Positions 59,602 to 64,000 of a stretch of DNA of 64,000 bases are shown piece after piece; the stretch's first letter is position 1, and each line of letters starts with the position of its first letter. This stretch comes from Prevotella sp. (GTDB taxonomy: Bacteria > Bacteroidota > Bacteroidia > Bacteroidales > Bacteroidaceae). The notes below the pieces were generated by a model, which saw nothing but the letters and a program-made list of their open reading frames with translations, had not been told where the DNA came from and did no database searches. A program made the position numbers and the translations under genes. The stretch is taken from the NCBI GenBank assembly GCA_016291495.1, contig JAEEXI010000015.1, positions 1-64,000 on the forward strand, read 5' to 3'.

Positions 59602-60376
59602 ATTTTGCTCCTGCCTTGAGTCCTCGGATGACAGCTGAAGTAAACCCAGCATGTTCCATCTCGTTAAGACCTTTAATCGTTACACCGCCAGGTGTCGTTA
59701 CCAAGTCGATGGCGGCCTCAGGATGCAGACCGCTTGCCTGTAATAACTCCACAGCACCCTTTATGGTCTGCATCACTATCTGTTTGGCATCGTCAGCCTT
59801 AAAACCTAATTCCACACCGCCTTCTGAGGCAGCACGGATATAACGCATGGCATAGGCAATGCCGCAAGAGGCAAGGGTGGTACCTGCAGCCAGATGCTGC
59901 TCATCAGTGATGATGGTCTTACCCATCTTGTTGAAGATGTCCTTTATCTGCTGGGTCTGTTCGGACGTGGCAGATACAGGAACGAGGAAGGTCATTGATG
60001 CCAGCTGGGCAATAGCGATATTCGGAATCATCAGGAAGAAGGGAGGGCAGTCAGGCAACCACTCCTTGATCTTTGCAGAAGCCACACCTGCTGCTATCAC
60101 GATGAGCAGTTGTTTCTTTGCATCCAGTGAGTCCTTGATGTCTTTCAAGACTTTTTCTACCAGCCAGGGCTTCACACAGACGCAGACGATATCGGCATCC
60201 TGTGCTGCCATCTGGTTGTCGGTCGTTACCGACACACCTTGCTTAGCAAACTTCTCTACCACTTGTAGAGATGGATCTGCCACAGTGATATTCTCGTTCT
60301 TGAAATATCCACTCTTGATGAGTCCTTCTACCGTTGCGCCACCCATGGCACCGGCACCTATCATTGCTATTTTCAT
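59600..60376 (-). CDS. proC: Pyrroline-5-carboxylate reductase
   Basis: ProC completes proline synthesis. The 258-residue NAD(P)H-dependent enzyme has the Rossmann start KIAMIGAGAMGGATVEGL, the segment CVCVKPWLVEKVL, and the C-terminal DLVTTPGGVTIKGLNEME signature. It lies 20 bp after argD. Confidence 0.96.
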   Translation of the reverse strand: MKIAMIGAGAMGGATVEGLIKSGYFKNENITVADPSLQVVEKFAKQGVSVTTDNQMAAQDADIVCVCVKPWLVEKVLKDIKDSLDAKKQLLIVIAAGVASAKIKEWLPDCPPFFLMIPNIAIAQLASMTFLVPVSATSEQTQQIKDIFNKMGKTIITDEQHLAAGTTLASCGIAYAMRYIRAASEGGVELGFKADDAKQIVMQTIKGAVELLQASGLHPEAAIDLVTTPGGVTIKGLNEMEHAGFTSAVIRGLKAGAK

Positions 60377-60385
60377 ATTCCTTTG

Positions 60386-60406
60386 TCGTTATGATGTTAT
60401 AACGAT
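60386..60406. repeat. Short 7-bp repeat array over the argD stop codon
   Basis: Three heptads (TCGTTAT, GATGTTA, TAACGAT) resemble those inside the P-type ATPase and at the end of rluD. They encode the argD C-terminus and stop. Confidence 0.55.
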
Positions 60407-61557
60407 TTTAAAACCTTAGTAAATTTCTCAATAAACTCGTCGGCCTCAGCTTTTGTCAGACAAAGTGGCGGTAACAGACGCAGGATGTTCGTTCCAGCAC
60501 AGCCGGTAAAACAGTGTTCCTGATAAATCAAGGGCTGGCGAACGTCCTTGTGGGGGATATCCAGGTCAATACCAATCATCAGACCACGACCGCGCACATC
60601 CACGATATGACTCTTCCCTTTTGAATTTAATTCTTCAATTCTTAAATTCTTTAATTTTTCAATCAGGTATTCACCCACCTCATGGGCATTCTCCACCAAG
60701 TGCTCTTCCTCAAAGATGTCGAGTACGGCAAGGGCAGCGGCACAAGCGAGATGGTTACCTCCGAAGGTAGTTCCTAATTGACCGTAAACGGGCTCGAAAT
60801 TCGGTGAGATCAGGACGGCACTCATCGGGAAACCGTTGGCAATACCTTTTGCCACGGTGATGATGTCAGGACGTATACCCAGCCATTGATGGGCGAAGAA
60901 CTTACCGCTACGACCGTAGCCGCATTGTATCTCGTCGCAAATCAGTACGGTGTTGTGCTCCTTGCAGAGTTTCTGCAGCCCCTGGGCAAACTCCTTGGTG
61001 GCGAGTTTGATACCGCCTACGCCTTGGATGCATTCTAAGATGACGGCACAGACATCGCCCTGCTGTAACTCCTTCTCCCAGGCGGGCAGGTCGTTTAAAG
61101 GAAGATAAGTGACGTGACCGTTATCATTGATAGGGGCGATAATCTTCGGGTTATTCGTCACCTCTACGGCAAGGCTCGTCCTGCCATGGAAGGCCTTCTC
61201 TGCGGAAAGCACACGGGTGCGCCCGTTGGTAAACGAGGCAAGTTTCAGAGCATTCTCGTTAGCCTCGGCTCCGCTATTAATCAAAAACAACTGGTAGTCG
61301 TCGTAACCACTGATACGTCCTAAGCGTTCTGCCAGTTCCACTTGCAACTTGTTGACGACGGAGTTGGAATAAAATCCGATTTTATTCAGCTGTTCCGTCA
61401 CTTTCTGGATATAGTGAGGATGGGAATGCCCGACACTGATGACGGCATGCCCGCCATAGAGGTCCAGGTATTCCTGTCCTTTGTCATCCCAAACCTTACA
61501 TCCCTGTCCCTTCACTATATTTACGTCGAACAGGGGATAAACGTCAAAAAGTTTCAT
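60397..61557 (-). CDS. argD: Acetylornithine (or succinylornithine) aminotransferase
   Basis: ArgD transfers an amino group to the N-acylated glutamate semialdehyde in arginine synthesis. The 386-residue class III aminotransferase shows INSGAEANENALKLA, CDEIQCGYGRSG, the PLP lysine in VAKGIANGFPMSAVL, and TFGGNHLACAAALAVL. An in-frame octamer array encodes the EKLKNLRIEELNSKG stretch of the C-terminal domain. It is probably the first gene of a long minus-strand operon that runs to about 50.25 kb. Confidence 0.95.
   Translation of the reverse strand: MKLFDVYPLFDVNIVKGQGCKVWDDKGQEYLDLYGGHAVISVGHSHPHYIQKVTEQLNKIGFYSNSVVNKLQVELAERLGRISGYDDYQLFLINSGAEANENALKLASFTNGRTRVLSAEKAFHGRTSLAVEVTNNPKIIAPINDNGHVTYLPLNDLPAWEKELQQGDVCAVILECIQGVGGIKLATKEFAQGLQKLCKEHNTVLICDEIQCGYGRSGKFFAHQWLGIRPDIITVAKGIANGFPMSAVLISPNFEPVYGQLGTTFGGNHLACAAALAVLDIFEEEHLVENAHEVGEYLIEKLKNLRIEELNSKGKSHIVDVRGRGLMIGIDLDIPHKDVRQPLIYQEHCFTGCAGTNILRLLPPLCLTKAEADEFIEKFTKVLKSL
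60621..60660. repeat. 8-bp repeat array inside argD
   Basis: Octads related to AATTCTTN (TTGAATTT, AATTCTTC, AATTCTTA, AATTCTTT, AATTTTTC) are in frame and encode KLKNLRIEELNS. The core AATTCTT is the same word as in the murF-folP spacer. Confidence 0.78.
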
Positions 61558-61587
61558 TTTCTATACCTTATTATAATAAAAACGTTG

Positions 61588-61595
61588 CAAAGGTA
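61588..61595 (-). promoter_or_regulatory. -7 promoter box for the argD operon
   Basis: The minus strand reads TACCTTTG, 30 nt before the argD ATG. Confidence 0.65.
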
Positions 61596-61628
61596 CGAAT
61601 AAGTGAGCAAAATGCAAAAGAAAAGACA

Positions 61629-61665
61629 ATAAAAAATGACGGCATTTTTATCAACTTGCCGTCAT
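61629..61665 (-). terminator. Terminator after the small secreted protein gene
   Basis: On the minus strand ATGACGGCA / TGCCGTCAT is followed by a T-run, ending the transcript that contains the two genes at 61.7-62.7 kb. Confidence 0.85.
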
Positions 61666-61690
61666 ATCGTAGTTTGGAAGTTCCAAATGA

Positions 61691-62068
61691 TTACTTCTTT
61701 TTCTTATCTTTTTTCTTTTTGCCGGTATTTACATTGAAGGGATCTGAAGAACTGCGGGTAGGGATGCCTTCTTTCTCAATGATATCCTTCTCCGAGTAGG
61801 TGATACTCTCGTCGTAGTAACCCATATTATCTTTGCCGGTAGCACCGCCAAACCAACACTTCTTACCCTTGTATTTGGCAAGATAGATATCAGAAGACTT
61901 GTCGTTAATGATGAAGTGGTAGTTTAAAGCGCGCTCTTTCAGTGTGCTACGGTCAACATACTTCTTGCTAGGGCCGCCTTGCCAAATCTTCGAACCTTCC
62001 TGTGCACAAACACTCATGCTCATGGCTACGAGTGCAACTAATGTCAATAATACTTTTTTCATACGCAT
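61691..62068 (-). CDS. Small secreted protein of unknown function
   Basis: A 125-residue protein with a signal peptide (MRMKKVLLTLVALVAMSMSVCAQ, cleavage near residue 23). The body carries YHFIINDKSSDIYLAKYKGKK and a tail of almost pure lysine and aspartate. I do not recognise a family. It is 18 bp downstream of a small membrane protein gene and likely shares its transcript. An ATG two codons later is an alternative start. Confidence 0.65.
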   Translation of the reverse strand: MRMKKVLLTLVALVAMSMSVCAQEGSKIWQGGPSKKYVDRSTLKERALNYHFIINDKSSDIYLAKYKGKKCWFGGATGKDNMGYYDESITYSEKDIIEKEGIPTRSSSDPFNVNTGKKKKDKKKK

Positions 62069-62086
62069 TTAGTTTTTAGTTAATAA

Positions 62087-62707
62087 TTATGTTTTGGCTT
62101 TCGTACAATGCGAGAGGAGAAATTGGTACACGAAATCGAAGTCTTCGTCGTTGACGTAGATACGATTTTTGGCAAAGCGTTGGTTTACCTTTATGAGGTT
62201 CATCCTTCTGCATGGGATTAATCGCTCCACATTGGCAAGTGTGGAGGCCATCGACATGCGTGATTGAGATAACAAACCAGTGCCCACTACTCCAGGACGC
62301 CCCGATGCCAAACCTGCCAATATCGTCAAGGCCCCGATGAGTTGACCTTTTTTGACAGTGTTAGGCATCTGTTGGTGTACCACTTCTTTCTCATCCATGA
62401 TGAAGAGCACGGCATATTTCCATCCAGAGATAGCTGCATATACAAAATAACCAATCAGTCCCAATACTAACATCACCAAAGCTACAATGCCTAATGACGA
62501 GGCCATGCCGATGAGCGAGTCAAAGTTCCAATCGCCGTCAAAAAGTGCAATGATGACAAACAATATGACTAGGATACCCATGCTGATGCCCAACACCTTC
62601 CACACATCAAAAAGTATGGAGTAGTTAGTCAGCATATTCACTTCATATACCCACCGATATTTCCCATCTGGGTACAGTTGAATATGGTCATTGGCATCCT
62701 TCATCAT
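62087..62707 (-). CDS. Small membrane protein of unknown function
   Basis: A 206-residue protein with two membrane helices (about 37-57 and 68-93) and a C-terminal soluble part (VERLIPCRRMNLIKVNQRFAKNRIYV) that may form a PH-like fold. The first two codons are both ATG. A leader of about 50 nt with a CCTC / GAGG stem lies upstream. Function unknown. Confidence 0.65.
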   Translation of the reverse strand: MMKDANDHIQLYPDGKYRWVYEVNMLTNYSILFDVWKVLGISMGILVILFVIIALFDGDWNFDSLIGMASSLGIVALVMLVLGLIGYFVYAAISGWKYAVLFIMDEKEVVHQQMPNTVKKGQLIGALTILAGLASGRPGVVGTGLLSQSRMSMASTLANVERLIPCRRMNLIKVNQRFAKNRIYVNDEDFDFVYQFLLSHCTKAKT

Positions 62708-62763
62708 TGTTCTCGAGTAGATTTAATATTAAAGCTTAGGTCTCCTCAGGGAGGTAATATTTG

Positions 62764-62771
62764 CAAAGATA
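62764..62771 (-). promoter_or_regulatory. -7 promoter box of the small membrane protein gene
   Basis: The minus strand reads TATCTTTG, 56 nt before the ATG at 62707. Confidence 0.6.
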
Positions 62772-62825
62772 GGCAAATTATCCTAAAACTCCAACTTTTT
62801 CTTGTTATAAGTTATAATACAAAAT

Positions 62826-62858
62826 AAAAAGAGGAGCGAAAAACACTTTTCACTCCTC
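62826..62858 (-). terminator. Terminator after argC
   Basis: On the minus strand GAGGAG / CTCCTC, with an inner GAAAA / TTTTC pair, is followed by TTTTT. Part of the stem is made from heptad words. Confidence 0.75.
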
Positions 62859-62879
62859 ACTTTTTTCTCCTCTCATTTC
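62845..62879. repeat. 7-bp repeat array at the argC 3' end
   Basis: Five heptads (ACTTTTC, ACTCCTC, ACTTTTT, TCTCCTC, TCATTTC) lie directly after the argC stop and overlap the terminator stem. Confidence 0.8.
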
Positions 62880-63895
62880 TAGAACGCCGATGCCTTGAGG
62901 CGCAGACCGGCGGTCTCGTCGATGCCAAACATCAGGTTCATATTCTGAACGGCTTGGCCAACCGCACCCTTCAAGAGGTTGTCGATGGCAGAGGTAACGA
63001 GTAGTTTGTTGCCGTATTTCTCTACATGCACCAGTGCCTTGTTGGTATTCACCACTTGCTTTAGGTCGATGGACTTGTCACTGTAGTGGGTGAAGGCGGC
63101 TTCCTGATAGAACTCCTTGTAGGCTTCGATGACATCCTCGACGGGAGCGGGTGTCTTGATGACGGCGGTACAAAAAATGCCACGGGCGAAGTCGCCACGA
63201 TAGGGGATGAAGTCGATATCGGCATCAAGGTAACCCTGTACCTGCTTCAGTGACTGACGAATCTCGGCAATATGTTGGTGGGTAAAAGGCTTGTAGATGC
63301 TCAGGTTGTTATTGCGCCACGAGAAATGGGTGGTGGCGCCAGGCTTCTGTCCGGCACCTGTGGAGCCTGTAATGGCATTGACGGCTACATCCTCCTTCAA
63401 CAGATTCAGGTAGGCAGCGGGCAACAGCGCCACTTGGATGCAGGTGGCAAAGCAGCCGGGATTGGCCACATGCTGCGCTTTCTGGATGTCCTCTTTGTTA
63501 ATCTCAGGAAGACCATATACGTAGTCGTGGTCGCCTTTAATGCGGAAGTCCTGTGCCAGGTCGATGATCTTCACGTTGGCAGGGATGGTGTGTTCCTTCA
63601 GGAACGCCTCACTCTTGCCGTGACCGAAGCAGAAGAACACGACATCCACCTGGTCGAAGGGCATCTCGTCAGTAAATCGCAAATCGGTATCGCCAATCAA
63701 GCCCTCGTGTACGTCGCTCACCAGATTGCCAGCATTGCTCTCAGAGTTGGCAAAGACAATCTCTGCCTCTGGATGGTTCAGCAGCAGGCGAATCAATTCA
63801 CCTCCTGTATATCCTGCTGCACCTAAAACCCCCACTCTAATCGACCCCCTCCTGGCCTCCCCAAAGGGGAGGGAATTGTTGTTATTGTTAGTCAT
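62879..63895 (-). CDS. argC: N-acetyl-gamma-glutamyl-phosphate reductase
   Basis: ArgC makes N-acylglutamate semialdehyde for arginine synthesis. The 338-residue product has the Rossmann start VGVLGAAGYTGGELIRLL, the catalytic cysteine in NPGCFATC, and TGSTGAGQKPG. The usual protein begins near residue 19; here it is preceded by MTNNNNNSLPFGEARRGS, encoded by a palindromic repeat (TCCCC TTTGGGGAGG). The start codon overlaps the end of an upstream gene by 8 bp. Confidence 0.93.
   Translation of the reverse strand: MTNNNNNSLPFGEARRGSIRVGVLGAAGYTGGELIRLLLNHPEAEIVFANSESNAGNLVSDVHEGLIGDTDLRFTDEMPFDQVDVVFFCFGHGKSEAFLKEHTIPANVKIIDLAQDFRIKGDHDYVYGLPEINKEDIQKAQHVANPGCFATCIQVALLPAAYLNLLKEDVAVNAITGSTGAGQKPGATTHFSWRNNNLSIYKPFTHQHIAEIRQSLKQVQGYLDADIDFIPYRGDFARGIFCTAVIKTPAPVEDVIEAYKEFYQEAAFTHYSDKSIDLKQVVNTNKALVHVEKYGNKLLVTSAIDNLLKGAVGQAVQNMNLMFGIDETAGLRLKASAF
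63838..63874. repeat. Palindromic repeat in the argC 5' end
   Basis: CCTCCCC AAAG GGGAGG-type palindromic words with a second GGAGGGG-like unit lie in frame within the first 19 codons of argC. Confidence 0.65.
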
Positions 63896-64000
63896 ATTTA
63901 TATAGTTGTTCTTTTATATAGTTTAAAACGCTTTCGATGTCTGCAAATAGTTCTTCATTTGTCAATCGAATGACGCTAAATCCCATAGACACCAAATTCT
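63888..64000 (-). CDS. 3' end of a DUF559-like gene (partial)
   Basis: A minus-strand frame enters from the right edge and ends at TAA (63888-63890). It reads NLVSMGFSVIRLTNEELF followed by ADIESVLNYIKEQLYKYD. GF-VIR-TNEE and the following helix are typical of the C-terminus of DUF559 proteins, which have a Vsr/restriction endonuclease-like fold. Only about 36 residues are inside the window. Its last codons overlap the argC start. Confidence 0.6.
   Translation of the reverse strand, partial: NLVSMGFSVIRLTNEELFADIESVLNYIKEQLYKYD

Overview
This window comes from a Bacteroidota chromosome, most likely a Prevotellaceae species (Prevotella/Segatella-like). The evidence is two SusC/SusD pairs, many short lipoprotein signal peptides, near absence of Shine-Dalgarno sequences, and repeated promoters of the Bacteroidota type (TTTG, about 20 bp, TAnnTTTG). 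I recognised genes from sequence motifs only. No database search was run.

Layout. 1-15.7 kb is mostly housekeeping: tRNA-Pro, two lipoproteins of unknown function behind murF, folP-cdaA, pta-ackA, a kdgK-like kinase, lpxH, sufT, a zinc/cadmium P-type ATPase with a palindromic operator pair, radC, a family 2 glycosyltransferase, efp, and the small gene rpmH. 15.8-20.5 kb is a PASTA protein-rluD-ddl-acyltransferase-lipoprotein operon. 20.7-43.3 kb is a glycan-utilisation region. It has a first susC-susD-surface glycan-binding protein-GH5 operon, a secreted multidomain protein, a gene remnant, a lone ATPase, a complete 2.5 kb IS1595-type transposon with passenger genes, a GH26 lipoprotein, and a second susC-susD-binding protein operon. 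Together these look like machinery for beta-glucan, xyloglucan or glucomannan. 43.3-53.2 kb holds three copies of an uncharacterised two-gene cassette: a polytopic membrane protein plus a lipoprotein with one CxxCH haem motif and beta-propeller-like repeats. 53.2-63.9 kb is mainly an arginine/proline block on the minus strand (argD-proC-XRE/cupin-acyl-CoA ligase-proB-proA-argF'-threonine aldolase, running into the third cassette). Two small membrane/secreted genes, argC, and the end of a DUF559-like gene at the right edge follow.

Most unusual features. (1) Degenerate tandem arrays with a 7-bp period (sometimes 8 or 9) fill many spacers between housekeeping genes. The same kinds of array also occur in frame inside murF, the P-type ATPase, the glycosyltransferase, the acyltransferase and argD, and form the ends of folP, rluD and argD. 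(2) A bipartite motif, AGTAYCA-N6-GTCAA, sits 42-43 bp upstream of the -7 box at three promoters of the glycan region and suggests one shared regulator. (3) The transposon has 25-bp terminal inverted repeats, an 8-bp target duplication and three passenger genes, and it landed 10 bp upstream of the GH26 start. (4) The membrane protein/CxxCH-propeller cassette is present three times. (5) Three genes have the ATG exactly 8 nt after the -7 box, which predicts leaderless mRNAs.
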